Shown here: positions 23,652 to 32,278 of the stretch, piece by piece
How positions within the stretch are numbered: position 1 is the first letter of the stretch
Layout: the number at the start of each line of letters is the position of its first letter
Assembly: GCF_050434925.1 (NCBI RefSeq)
Contig: NZ_JBNDJK010000001.1
Span: 2,604,001-2,668,000, forward strand
Source: Inquilinus ginsengisoli_B
Lineage (GTDB): Bacteria; Pseudomonadota; Alphaproteobacteria; DSM-16000; Inquilinaceae
Reading direction: 5' to 3'
Length of the DNA stretch: 64,000 nucleotides
Position numbers and translations under genes: made by a program
The notes under the pieces: generated by a model
Database searches by the model: none
What the model saw: only the letters and a program-made list of their open reading frames with translations
What the model was told of the DNA's origin: nothing

Positions 23652-24899
23652 ATGAAAGGGATTCGTGCGATTCTGCTGGCGAGTGTCGTGGTCGCGGTCT
23701 CAGGCAGCGCCTTCGGCCAGTCCGGCAACATCAAGAAGCTGCAGGACATGAAGGTCACCGGCGCGCCGTTGCAGCTGGAGACGGTGCCGCAGGGCGGCGA
23801 CTATGCCGACCAGATCCGGACCAATCTGCAGCAGGTGAAGCTGCCGCCGGGCTTCAAGATCGGGCTCTATGCCGTGGTGCCGGACGCAAGGCACATGGCG
23901 GTCGGCCCCAGCACCGGCATGGTCTTCGTCGGCACGCGCAAGACCCAGGTCTGGGCCGTGACCGACCGCAACAAGGACCGGGTGGCGGATGAGGTCAAGG
24001 CGTTCGCGCCCTCGGTCGACATGAAGGTGCCGAACGGGGTCTGCTTCTCCAAGGACGGCTTCCTGCATGTCGTCGAGCACAACCGCCTGCTGGTGTTCCC
24101 GGCCGCGGAGTTCTTCTACGAAGGCCCGGACACGGCGATCGGCGTGGTGGCGGAGACGCTGATCCCGGTTGCCGAGGAATCCTTCAACCACGGCGCCCGG
24201 GTCTGCCGGGTCGGCCCGGACAACAAGCTCTACGTCTCGCTCGGCCAGCCCTTCAACGTGCCGCCGCCGGAGAAGGCCGAGCTGTACAACGAGGTCGGCA
24301 TCGGCGGCATCATCCGCATGGCGCGGGACGGCACCGGGCGCGAGGTGTTCGCCCGCGGCATCCGCAACTCCGTCGGCATCGACTTCAACCCGGCCAATGG
24401 CGATCTCTGGTTCACCGACAACCAGGTCGACGGCATGGGCGACGACATCCCGCCGGGCGAGCTGAACCGCATCACCGCGGCCGGCCAGCATTTCGGCTTC
24501 CCCTGGTATGGTGGCGGCACCGTCCGCACCGCCGAGTACAAGGACAGCGAACCGCCGGCCGATGCGGTGCCGCCGGTGGTGGAGATGGACGCGCATGCGG
24601 CCGATCTCGGCCTGATGTTCTACACCGGCAAGACCTTCCCGGAGACGTATCGTGGCGGCGTGTTCTCGGCCCAGCACGGCTCCTGGAACCGCACCACGCC
24701 GGTCGGCGCGCGGATCATGTTCACCCCGGTGAAGCCGGACGGCAGCGCCGGCGCGACCGAGGTGTTCGCCGATGGCTGGCTGGCCGACACCGGCGAATAT
24801 TTCGGCCGGCCGGTCGACATTGCCCAACTGCCGGACGGTTCGCTGCTGGTCTCCGACGATTTCGCCGGGGCGATCTACCGGATCTGGCATGAAGGCTGA
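23652..24899 (+). CDS. PQQ-type sugar (sorbosone) dehydrogenase-like protein
   Basis: 415 aa with a signal peptide (residues 1-22, SGSAFG-QSG). Six-bladed beta-propeller of the soluble glucose/L-sorbosone dehydrogenase family: LPPGFKIGLYAVVPDARHMA, FNHGARVCRVGPDNKLYVSLG, EVFARGIRNSVGIDFNPANG, LWFTDN, and HFGFPWYGGG. These periplasmic enzymes oxidise aldoses or sorbosone using PQQ. A cytochrome c gene follows 25 bases later and could take the electrons. Confidence 0.9.
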   Translation: MKGIRAILLASVVVAVSGSAFGQSGNIKKLQDMKVTGAPLQLETVPQGGDYADQIRTNLQQVKLPPGFKIGLYAVVPDARHMAVGPSTGMVFVGTRKTQVWAVTDRNKDRVADEVKAFAPSVDMKVPNGVCFSKDGFLHVVEHNRLLVFPAAEFFYEGPDTAIGVVAETLIPVAEESFNHGARVCRVGPDNKLYVSLGQPFNVPPPEKAELYNEVGIGGIIRMARDGTGREVFARGIRNSVGIDFNPANGDLWFTDNQVDGMGDDIPPGELNRITAAGQHFGFPWYGGGTVRTAEYKDSEPPADAVPPVVEMDAHAADLGLMFYTGKTFPETYRGGVFSAQHGSWNRTTPVGARIMFTPVKPDGSAGATEVFADGWLADTGEYFGRPVDIAQLPDGSLLVSDDFAGAIYRIWHEG

Positions 24900-24924
24900 G
24901 CGGAAACCGACGGGAGGCAGGGCC

Positions 24925-25263
24925 ATGCTCAAGCGGATACTGGTGGGGCTGGCCCTGCTGGCGGTTGCCGGGACGACGGCGCCCGACCCGGCCTGGGCGG
25001 CAGGGGACAATATCGCCGGCCGGGCCAAGGCCCGGCAATGCACGGCCTGTCACGGGCTGAACGGCCTGGCCCGGATGCCGAACGTGCCGAACATCGCCGG
25101 CGAGAGCCCGATCTATCTCGAGAAGCAGCTGAAAGCCTTCCGCAGCGGCGAACGTACCGATCCGCAGATGTCGGTCATCGCCAAGTCGCTGAGCGACCAG
25201 GACATCGCCGATCTTGCGGCCTGGTACTCGGGCATCAGGTTCTCGGTGACGGTGCCGGAATAG
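24925..25263 (+). CDS. Periplasmic class I cytochrome c
   Basis: 112 aa with a signal peptide (cut after PAWA, before AGDN). One haem site CTACH at about residues 38-42 and distal Met in the RTDPQMSVIAKSLSDQDI region, as in cytochrome c553-type proteins. Transcribed with the sorbosone-dehydrogenase-like gene, so electron acceptor for it is the natural proposal. Confidence 0.93.
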   Translation: MLKRILVGLALLAVAGTTAPDPAWAAGDNIAGRAKARQCTACHGLNGLARMPNVPNIAGESPIYLEKQLKAFRSGERTDPQMSVIAKSLSDQDIADLAAWYSGIRFSVTVPE

Positions 25264-25283
25264 GCGGCGGACCCTAGATGCGA

Positions 25284-25314
25284 GACAGGCCACACCGAAC
25301 GGGTGTGGCCTGTC
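25284..25314 (+). terminator. Long perfect hairpin downstream of the cytochrome gene
   Basis: Thirteen-bp stem GACAGGCCACACC / GGTGTGGCCTGTC with loop GAACG. No T run; probably 3'-end stabiliser or weak terminator. Confidence 0.65.
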
Positions 25315-25400
25315 CCAAATGCCGTCGGTCTGCACATCGCCCTCGGTTGAACCTCCCTGGACGAGCCGCTCGGCGTCTGATTCTTTAACGGAATGCCTCA

Positions 25401-25424
25401 GATTGAATAAAAATTATATCAATC
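25401..25424. promoter_or_regulatory. AT-rich inverted repeat upstream of the luxR-type gene
   Basis: GATTGA (25401-25406) and TCAATC (25419-25424) flank 12 AT-rich bases, 45 bases before the regulator start. Candidate operator within an AT-rich promoter region. Confidence 0.45.
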
Positions 25425-25468
25425 TTCGTGGGTGTCTGTAATCTTCATACGCTTGAAACACCCGGAGA

Positions 25469-26782
25469 ATGACTGAAAACCCATTCCGGTCCTACCTGCA
25501 AATTGAGGGTGGCAGCCTGACCCAAATGGACTATGTTCATCGAGATGCTGGTTCAACCAGCCGGGTACCGCGACACAAGGCCGACTCCCTCTGTGTCCAG
25601 TCGAGGGTCGTTCCCGAGATGGCGGATGATCTCCCGGACCTGATCGCGAGAATCTACGACGCGGCGCTCGACCACGGCCTGTGGGATTCGGTTCTCAACG
25701 ATCTCGCCGGCCTGTTCGCCGACGGTCATGCCAGCCTGTACCTGCTGCACGAATCCGACACCGCCGAGACCACGGCCTTCGAGGCGCTGGCCGCGACCAG
25801 CCGCTGGGACCAGGCCTTCCTCGACAGCTACGGCCAGCATTACTGGCGGCTGAATCCGTGGAGCGAGCGGGTCCTGAACCGCGCCGTCGGCGAGGTCACG
25901 ATCAGCGACACGCTGGTGCCGCGCCCCAATCTGGAGCGGACCGAGTTCTTCTCCGACTGGCTGCGGCCGCAGCAACTGCTGTCCGGCGTCGGCGGCACCT
26001 TCCTGCGCCGCGGCGGCGTCTCGGCCCATGTCAGCGTGCTGCATGCTGATCCGATCACGGAGGAGGAGACGGCGCGGCTGGCGGAGATGATGCGCCGGCT
26101 GCTGCCGCATTTCGCCCGCGCCGCCCAGATCCATCAGCGGCTCGGCGACGTCGTCACGCAGCGCGACGCGCTTGAGACCGGCCTCGACCGCCTGTCGATC
26201 GGCGTGATCCTGACCGACCCGACCGGCCGGGTCTCCTTCTCCAACCGCGCGGCCGAAGGGCTGCTGCGGGCCGGCACCTCGTTGCGGGTCGACCAGCGCG
26301 GCCTGCTCTGCGCCTCGCAGCCGAACGAGACCACCAAGCTGCGCCAGCTGATCGCCGCGGCCTCGATCGTCCTCGACGATCCGCGGATGGAGCCGGGCGG
26401 CGGACTGACCCTGTCCGACACGGGCGGCGGCGACCAGCTCGCGGTCCTGGTCGCGCCGGTCAGCCGCAACCGGCCGCTGCTCAGCCTGACCGCGCCCAAG
26501 GCGGCGATCTTCATCGCCGCGCCGACGCCGGCCAATCAGCTGTCGCAGCCGGAGCTGCGGCGGCTGTACGGCCTGACCTTGACCGAGGCACGGATTGCGG
26601 GCGAGCTGGCGGCCGGCCTGTCGCTGAAGGCGATCGCGACCCGCCTCGACGTCAGCTACGAGACGATCCGCAACCATCTCAAGAAGATCTTCCTCAAGAC
26701 CCGCACCAACCGGCAGTCGGAGCTGGTGCGGCTGCTGCTGCGCAACCTGCCGGCGCTCGGCAGCCGCACCGCGGCGGAATAG
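25469..26782 (+). CDS. LuxR-type (GerE) transcriptional regulator with PAS-like region
   Basis: 437 aa from the first ATG. C-terminal LuxR/GerE helix-turn-helix: YGLTLTEARIAGELAAG, LSLKAIATRLDVSYETIRNHLK, KIFLKTRTNRQSELVRLLLR. The middle (GLDRLSIGVILTDPTGRVSFSN) looks like a PAS fold; the N-terminal half is a conserved sensor-like domain of unknown ligand. Start is uncertain: 25469 has a GGAG very close to the ATG, while 25619 (MADDLPDLIARIYDAAL) begins where similarity usually starts but has no clear ribosome binding site. Not linked to an autoinducer synthase. Confidence 0.85.
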   Translation: MTENPFRSYLQIEGGSLTQMDYVHRDAGSTSRVPRHKADSLCVQSRVVPEMADDLPDLIARIYDAALDHGLWDSVLNDLAGLFADGHASLYLLHESDTAETTAFEALAATSRWDQAFLDSYGQHYWRLNPWSERVLNRAVGEVTISDTLVPRPNLERTEFFSDWLRPQQLLSGVGGTFLRRGGVSAHVSVLHADPITEEETARLAEMMRRLLPHFARAAQIHQRLGDVVTQRDALETGLDRLSIGVILTDPTGRVSFSNRAAEGLLRAGTSLRVDQRGLLCASQPNETTKLRQLIAAASIVLDDPRMEPGGGLTLSDTGGGDQLAVLVAPVSRNRPLLSLTAPKAAIFIAAPTPANQLSQPELRRLYGLTLTEARIAGELAAGLSLKAIATRLDVSYETIRNHLKKIFLKTRTNRQSELVRLLLRNLPALGSRTAAE

Positions 26783-26796
26783 CCGCGCTCAGGCTT

Positions 26797-27810
26797 TCAG
26801 AACATTCTCCGCCAGAACATCAGCACCAGCGTCGCCACGCCGGCGGCCAGGATCAGCAGCATCACCCACAGGAAGGCGGTGGGGGTCTCCAGCCCGGGCA
26901 GGCCGGCGACGTTCATGCCGAAGATGCCGGTGATCAGCGTCATCGGCAGGAACACCGCGGTCAGGATGGCCAGCACCAGCAGGCTGCGGTTCATCGCCTC
27001 GGCCCGCTGCGCCGCGATCTCCTCCTGCAGCATGCGGGCGCGGTCGATCACCTCGTCCACGCCGCGGGCGACACGGCTGAAGCGCTCGGCGGCGGCGGCG
27101 AGACCGGTGCGTCCGGCGGGGTCGGCCCAGCCCGGCAGGTCGTCCAGGCCGGCGGCGACCACGGCACCTTCGGGCAGCAGATGGCGGCGCAGGGTCGCGG
27201 CGCGGCGGCGGATGCGGCCGAGAGCCTGGCGGTCCTCGACAGTGCGGCTGGTCGACCGGTCGTCCAGCACCCGGTCCTCGATGCCGTCGACCTCGTCCAT
27301 CAGCTTCTCGACCGCCGCCTCGGCCTCCGCCGCCAGGTGCCCGGCGATCAGGGCCAGCATGCCCAGCGCGGTCTCCGGCGCGCTGCCCGCGGCCAGGCTG
27401 CGGCAGACCTCGTCGACGACGCGCAGCGGATGGCGCCGGCCGGTGACCAGCAGGTTCGGCCCCAGGCAGAAGCGCAGCCGGCTGATCTGGTCCGGCTCGA
27501 AAGCGAAATCGTGGTGCAGCCCGTTGGCGGCGCCGACCAGCCAGCCGTCCAGCCGCTGCACCTGCACCCGGTCGGGCCCGTCCAGCAGCCATTGCGCCAC
27601 CGCCGGCGGCAGGATGCCATGGCGGCCCAGCCAGTGCCGGGCGCGGGTGTCGGTCAGCTTCAGGTGCAGCCAGACCCAGCCCTCGCCCGCCTCCGGCAAG
27701 GGATCGACCCCGGTCTGGCGGCAGGCGCCGGACTCGGGGTCGAAGCGGTAGGCGGCGGCGACGGCGTCGCCGAAATGGAAGCTGACCGGCGCTGCTCGTA
27801 CCGCGTCCAA
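26797..27810 (-). CDS. zntB: ZntB/CorA-type divalent cation transporter
   Basis: 337 aa. Long cytoplasmic N-terminal domain with coiled coil (DEVIDRARMLQEEIAAQRAEAMNR) and two C-terminal helices carrying the CorA-family selectivity motif GMN in TGIFGMNVAGLPG. Size and sequence match ZntB Zn2+/H+ importers (E. coli 327 aa). TTG at 27810, eight bases after the phosphate transporter stop, gives the expected N-terminus; the frame is open to an ATG at 27921, but that would overlap the upstream gene by 103 bases with unrelated sequence. Confidence 0.88.
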   Translation of the reverse strand: MDAVRAAPVSFHFGDAVAAAYRFDPESGACRQTGVDPLPEAGEGWVWLHLKLTDTRARHWLGRHGILPPAVAQWLLDGPDRVQVQRLDGWLVGAANGLHHDFAFEPDQISRLRFCLGPNLLVTGRRHPLRVVDEVCRSLAAGSAPETALGMLALIAGHLAAEAEAAVEKLMDEVDGIEDRVLDDRSTSRTVEDRQALGRIRRRAATLRRHLLPEGAVVAAGLDDLPGWADPAGRTGLAAAAERFSRVARGVDEVIDRARMLQEEIAAQRAEAMNRSLLVLAILTAVFLPMTLITGIFGMNVAGLPGLETPTAFLWVMLLILAAGVATLVLMFWRRMF

Positions 27811-27818
27811 GGCCCGGA

Positions 27819-29402
27819 TCAGAACAGGTGCCGCAGCAGCCAGTAGAGCGCGGCGGCCAGGGCGATCGAGACCGGCAGGGTCAGCACCCAGGCCATCAGC
27901 AGGTTGCGGATCGTGCTCCATTGCAGCCCGGAGCGATTGGCCGCCATGGTGCCGGCGACGCCGGAGGACAGCACATGGGTGGTGCTGACCGGCAGGCCGT
28001 ACATGTCGGCGGCGCCGATCGTCGCCATCGCCACCAGCTCGGCCGATCCGCCCTGGGCGTAGGTCAGGTGCTCCTTGCCGATCTTCTCGCCGACGGTGAC
28101 GACGATGCGCTTCCAGCCGACCATGGTGCCGAGGCCCAGCGCGATGGCGACCGCCACCTTGACCCAGTCGGGGATGAACTTGGTCGCCTGGTCCAGGTAG
28201 CCGCGATACGCGGTCAGCACCTTGCCGTCATCGGCGCTGAAGGCCGGCGAGTTGGCCTTCGCCATCTGCTTCAGCGCTTCGGAGGCCAGGTACATGTCGT
28301 TACGGATGTTGCCGACCTGCTCGTTCGGCACCGCGGCCAGCGAGCTGCGGCCGGCGACGCTGCGGTCGATCTCCTGGGTCAGGGCGACCAGCGCCGGCAC
28401 CGTCTCGGGCGACAGGGCCCGGTCGCGGACATAGGCGGTCACCGCCGCGCGCGGATCGGCGGGCGCCGCGGTGGTGCCGGCATAGTGCGCCAGCACCCCG
28501 GCCGCCTGCTGCGACGACTGCTCGAAGGCGGTGATCTGGGCTTCCGGCATCGCCCGGTTCAGGGCATAGGCGGTGGGCACGGTGCCGATCAGGATCAGCA
28601 TGATCAGCCCCATGCCCTTCTGGCCGTCATTCGAGCCATGGGCGAAGCTGACGCCGGTGCAGGTCAGCACCAGCAGGCCGCGGATCCACAGCGGCGGCGG
28701 CTTGCTGCCCTCCGGCGCGCGGTACAGCTCCGGCCGCTTGATCAGCGCCTTGGCGGCCAGCAGCAGCAGCGCCGCGGCGGCGAAGCCGACCAGCGGCGAC
28801 AGCAGCAGCGACTTGCCGATGCCCAGCGCCTGCGACCAGTCCACGCCGCTGGTGCCGGTGCCGGGGATGGCCATCAGCTGGTTCATCAGCCCGACGCCGA
28901 TGATCGAGCCGATCAGCGTGTGCGAGGAGGAGGAGGGCAGGCCGAAATACCAGGTGCCGACATTCCAGATGATCGCGGCGATCAGCAGGGCGAACACCAT
29001 GGCGAAGCCGGCATTGCTGCCGACCTGCAGGATCAGCTCGACGGGCAGCAGCGAGATGATGCCGAAGGCGACCAGGCCGGTGGAGGTCAGCACGCCCAGG
29101 AAGTTGAAGAAGCCCGACCAGATCACGGCCACCGTGGGCGGCAGCGAGTTGGTGTAGATCACCGTCGCCACCGCATTGGCGGTGTCGTGGAAGCCGTTGA
29201 CGAACTCGAAGCCGAGCGCGATCAGCAGGGCGATGCCGAGCAGGATGAAGGGCAGCAGGCTCGGCGAATGCACGTCGCCGAGGTCGTTGAACAGGCTCCA
29301 GCCGGCATAGATGACGCCGAAGATGAGCAGGGCGATGACGGCCAAGGGCGTCAGGCGGCTGAGCCCACCCGTCGGCCTGGAATCGAGCGCGGAACTGGTC
29401 AT
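27819..29402 (-). CDS. pit: PiT-family inorganic phosphate transporter
   Basis: 527 aa. Two copies of the PiT repeat are seen: GFEFVNGFHDTANAVATVIYTNS (residues 64-86) and SFAHGSNDGQKGMGLI (mid-protein), plus SSSHTLIG and PVSTTHVLSSGVAG. About ten membrane segments and a large central soluble loop (residues 290-390) with helices. Low-affinity phosphate:H+ or metal-phosphate symport is expected. The zntB gene follows on the same transcript, which fits joint handling of metal-phosphate and zinc. Confidence 0.95.
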   Translation of the reverse strand: MTSSALDSRPTGGLSRLTPLAVIALLIFGVIYAGWSLFNDLGDVHSPSLLPFILLGIALLIALGFEFVNGFHDTANAVATVIYTNSLPPTVAVIWSGFFNFLGVLTSTGLVAFGIISLLPVELILQVGSNAGFAMVFALLIAAIIWNVGTWYFGLPSSSSHTLIGSIIGVGLMNQLMAIPGTGTSGVDWSQALGIGKSLLLSPLVGFAAAALLLLAAKALIKRPELYRAPEGSKPPPLWIRGLLVLTCTGVSFAHGSNDGQKGMGLIMLILIGTVPTAYALNRAMPEAQITAFEQSSQQAAGVLAHYAGTTAAPADPRAAVTAYVRDRALSPETVPALVALTQEIDRSVAGRSSLAAVPNEQVGNIRNDMYLASEALKQMAKANSPAFSADDGKVLTAYRGYLDQATKFIPDWVKVAVAIALGLGTMVGWKRIVVTVGEKIGKEHLTYAQGGSAELVAMATIGAADMYGLPVSTTHVLSSGVAGTMAANRSGLQWSTIRNLLMAWVLTLPVSIALAAALYWLLRHLF

Positions 29403-29576
29403 TCGGGCCTCGTGGGCTTCGATCGGTGCGATGCCGGTGACCCTACAAGCCGGATGTTGCGGTTATGTTATGGTTCGCGGACGGTGTCGGGGCACATGGT
29501 CCTTGGCCGAAAACGGTCTCATTTGGCTATGATAGTGTCGAAGCGCCGTTTTCCGGCCGATCGAGGGGAGAGTGAT

Positions 29577-29963
29577 ATGGGCTTGAACAGAGCAGCCGTT
29601 TTCGCCGTCGTGGCTCTGGGCCTCGCCGGCTGTGCCGACCAGGTGCGGCCGATCATCGACCCCGCGACCTCGGTCGCCGGCGGGCGCAACTATGAATACG
29701 ATGTCGGCCAGTGCCAGCAGCTGGCCAAGCAGGTCGATGCCGGCGGCCGGACGGTCGGTGGGGCATTGCTCGGTGCCGGTGTCGGCGCGGCGGGCGGCGC
29801 GATCATCGGCGCCTTCACCGGCAATGCCGGGCGCGGCGCCGCGATCGGCGCCGGTGTCGGCGGCCTCAGCGGCGCGGTCGGTGGCGGTGCCTCCGCCGCC
29901 AACAGCACGCAAAACATTGTGCGGAACTGCATGATCCGCCGCGGCTACGCCGTGCTGGACTGA
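29577..29963 (+). CDS. Glycine-zipper lipoprotein
   Basis: 128 aa. Lipobox LAGC after a hydrophobic segment (residues 6-19). The middle (GGALLGAGVGAAGGAIIGAF, then GRGAAIGAGVGGLSGAVGGG) is a glycine-zipper membrane segment of the OmpA-linked / 17-kDa antigen type. One Cys (VGQCQQL) and another (IVRNCMIRRGY) may form a disulfide. Outer-membrane or periplasmic, function unknown. GGGGAG precedes the ATG. Confidence 0.85.
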   Translation: MGLNRAAVFAVVALGLAGCADQVRPIIDPATSVAGGRNYEYDVGQCQQLAKQVDAGGRTVGGALLGAGVGAAGGAIIGAFTGNAGRGAAIGAGVGGLSGAVGGGASAANSTQNIVRNCMIRRGYAVLD

Positions 29964-29966
29964 CGG

Positions 29967-30887
29967 TCAGCCGGCCGGCTCCCGCGCCGCCAGCAGGCAC
30001 AGCCAGGTCCAGCCGATCGTGGCGGCCAGCACGGCGGTGACCTCGCCCTGGTCGTAGGGCGGGCAGGTCTCGACCACATCCGCCCCGACCCAGCCGACCT
30101 CGCCCAGCCGGCGCAGCAGCGCCAGCGCCTGCCACGGGAACAGGCCGCCGGCCTCCGGGCAGGCGACTCCGGGCGCCAGGCCGGGGTCGATGCCGTCGAT
30201 GTCGAAGGTCAGATAGGCCGGCCGGTCGCCGAGCACGGCGCGAATGCGCTCGACCGTCTTGTCGATGCCGTCCAGATGCACGCTTTCGGCGGACAGGCCG
30301 GTGACGCCCTGGTCCCGGGTCCAGGCCGCGGTGGCGCGGTCGACCGGGCTGTGCAGCCCGACCTGCACCGTGGCCCGCGGGTCGACCAGGCCGCGCCCGA
30401 TCGCATGGCGCAGCCAGGAGCCGTGATAGATCGGCGCGGTGGGCGTACCAGCCCAGGTGTCGACATGGGCATCGAACTGCATCAGCGCCAGCGGGCCGTG
30501 CTTTGCCGCCGTCGCCTCCAGCAGCGGCAGGGTGACGGTGTGGTCGCCGCCGAAGGCCAGCAGGCGGGCGCCGGCGCCGATCTGCTCCGCCGCCGCGGCG
30601 CGGATCGCCTCCAGGCTGCCGGCGATGTCGGCGGTGACCGGCGCGGCATCGCCAGCGTCGTAGAGATCCAGCCGCTCCTCCGGGCTCAGCCCGAGATCGG
30701 GATGGTCGTCGCCGGTCAGCGTCCGGCTCGCCGCCCGGATCGCGCCGGGGCCGAAGCGCGAGCCGGGCCGGTTGGTGGTGCCGAAATCGAAGGGCAGGCC
30801 CAGCACCGCGGCGGCGGGGCGGCCGCCCTCCGGCCGGGTGCGGTGCGGGGCGTTCAGGAAGGTCGCGATGCCGGCGTATGGGGGCAA
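29967..30887 (-). CDS. Agmatinase/arginase (ureohydrolase) family protein
   Basis: 306 aa. The three metal-binding blocks are intact: FGGDHTVTLP, MQFDAHVDTW and TFDIDGIDPGLAPG, so two Mn2+ should bind. Family members hydrolyse agmatine, guanidinobutyrate, guanidinopropionate or arginine to urea plus an amine; sequence alone does not decide which. Begins 122 bases right of the next hairpin and converges with the glycine-zipper gene, leaving a three-base gap. Confidence 0.92.
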   Translation of the reverse strand: MPPYAGIATFLNAPHRTRPEGGRPAAAVLGLPFDFGTTNRPGSRFGPGAIRAASRTLTGDDHPDLGLSPEERLDLYDAGDAAPVTADIAGSLEAIRAAAAEQIGAGARLLAFGGDHTVTLPLLEATAAKHGPLALMQFDAHVDTWAGTPTAPIYHGSWLRHAIGRGLVDPRATVQVGLHSPVDRATAAWTRDQGVTGLSAESVHLDGIDKTVERIRAVLGDRPAYLTFDIDGIDPGLAPGVACPEAGGLFPWQALALLRRLGEVGWVGADVVETCPPYDQGEVTAVLAATIGWTWLCLLAAREPAG

Positions 30888-30964
30888 TGATCCCTCCGGT
30901 TCGTGGGATCGGGATGGTTCTATCGCGCCCCCGGGCTGTCAAGCCGTGCCAACTGACCGGGATG

Positions 30965-30986
30965 GGCCGGCATCGGGATGCCGGCC
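30965..30986. terminator. Hairpin downstream of the repeat-protein gene
   Basis: Ten-bp stem GGCCGGCATC / GATGCCGGCC, two-base loop, 24 bases after the stop of the glycine-rich protein gene. No T tract on its strand, so the role is inferred. Confidence 0.55.
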
Positions 30987-31009
30987 CTCCGTTTCGCCAT
31001 CCGGACCGC

Positions 31010-32278
31010 TCAGAGCCGGTGGCCGCCGACGCTGATGCCGCTGTGGCTGCCGCCCAGATGGACGCCGACACCTTTGGGGCCGCCGAGGCCGACATTGATG
31101 CCGCCGGTGTTGCCGCTGGCGGCACCGGTACCGCTGCCGCCGAGCCCGACATTGAGGCCGCCCGTATTGCCGGAGGCCGCTTTGCCGCCGAGGCCGAGAT
31201 TCAGCCCGCCGCCATTGGTCGAGGCGGCGCCGGTCCCGAGCCCGGCGTTGATCCCGCCGGTGTTGCCGGAGGATGCCTTGCCGCCGAGCCCGACATTGAC
31301 GCTGCCGCTGTTGGTCGAGGCCGCGCCGGTGCCGACGCCGGCGTTGATGCCTGAGGAATTGCCGGACGCGGCCTTGCCGCCGACGCCGACATTGATCCCA
31401 CCGCTGTTGGCCGAGGCCGCGCCGGTGCCGACGCCGGCATTGATGCCTGAGGAATTGCCGGACGCGGCCTTGCCGCCGATGCCGACATTGATCCCACCGC
31501 TGTTGGCCGAGGCCGCGCCGGTGCCGACGCCGGCGTTGATGCCTGAGGAATTGCCGGACGCGGCCTTGCCGCCGACGCCGACATTGATCCCACCGCTGTT
31601 GGCCGAGGCCGCGCCGGTGCCGACGCCGGCATTGATACCTGAGGAATTGCCGGACGCCGCCTTGCCACCGAGGCCGACATTCACGCCGCCGCTGTTGGTC
31701 GAGGCGGTGCCGCTGCCGACACCGACATTGACGCCGCCGGAATTATGCGAGGCGCCGCCGCCCGCACCGACATTCACCCCGCCGCTGTTGTTGCTGCCGG
31801 AGCCGCTGCCGACGCCGACATTGATGCCGCCGCCATTGCCGCTGCCGGAGCCGCCACCCGAGCCTCCGGACCCGCCGCCACCCGAGCCTCCACCGCCTGA
31901 AGCTCCGCCGCCCGAGCCGCCGCCTCCGGATCCGCCACCGCCTGAACCTCCGCCGGAGCCGCCTCCACCGTGCGAGCCGCTGCCGTTGCCGCCGCCCGAT
32001 GAACCGCCCCCGCCGGCCGAACTCGATCCCCCGGTCGAGCCGGTACCGCTGCCGCTGCCGCTGCCCGTTCCCGTTCCACTTCCGGTCCCGTCAGGCAGGG
32101 AGGCGACATTGATCGACTGTCCGACCGGGTCGAGGGCGCAGCCTTTGCTGATGACCAACTGCTGCTCGGCCGGCGAAAGCTCGCGGAACGATTCGTTGCA
32201 GAGTTCAAACAGATTGGAATTCGCCTGCGCCGCCGTCGATGCGAAGGCAGCGCAGGCCAGGGGAAGCCATAACTTCAA
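31010..32278 (-). CDS. Secreted glycine/asparagine-rich 16-residue-repeat protein
   Basis: 422 aa. Signal peptide KLWLPLACAAFASTAAQA, then a 45-residue head with two Cys (FELCNESFRELSPAEQQL, SKGCALDPVG), a Gly/Ser linker of about 80 residues (runs of GGGGSGGG), and about 15 tandem 16-residue units of form N-S/T-G-G-I/V-N-V/A-G-V/L-G-x-x-x-A-S/T-x, ending GVGVHLGGSHSG. The regular N-G-x-N-V-G pattern suggests a beta-solenoid, recalling mycobacterial NxGxGN repeats, but no homologue is recognised. TTG 32278 is preferred: AGAGGAT precedes it and the signal peptide starts there. The DNA upstream is AT-rich. Confidence 0.78.
   Translation of the reverse strand: MKLWLPLACAAFASTAAQANSNLFELCNESFRELSPAEQQLVISKGCALDPVGQSINVASLPDGTGSGTGTGSGSGSGTGSTGGSSSAGGGGSSGGGNGSGSHGGGGSGGGSGGGGSGGGGSGGGASGGGGSGGGGSGGSGGGSGSGNGGGINVGVGSGSGSNNSGGVNVGAGGGASHNSGGVNVGVGSGTASTNSGGVNVGLGGKAASGNSSGINAGVGTGAASANSGGINVGVGGKAASGNSSGINAGVGTGAASANSGGINVGIGGKAASGNSSGINAGVGTGAASANSGGINVGVGGKAASGNSSGINAGVGTGAASTNSGSVNVGLGGKASSGNTGGINAGLGTGAASTNGGGLNLGLGGKAASGNTGGLNVGLGGSGTGAASGNTGGINVGLGGPKGVGVHLGGSHSGISVGGHRL
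31351..31734. repeat. 96-bp tandem DNA repeats inside the glycine-rich gene
   Basis: CTGAGGAATTGCCGGACG recurs at 31351, 31447, 31543 and 31639, a strict 96-base period. Each unit encodes two 16-residue repeats (NSSGINAGVGTGAASA plus NSGGINVGVGGKAASG). Near identity at DNA level indicates recent expansion or gene conversion; outside this block the 16-residue units have diverged. Confidence 0.92.

Noticed and set aside
27810..27921. ATG 27921 as zntB start
   Set aside because: Would overlap pit by 103 bases and adds residues unlike any ZntB; the TTG gives the expected length.
31351..31734. Possible CRISPR array from the regular repeats
   Set aside because: Repeats are contiguous 96-bp coding units without unique spacers and stay in frame.
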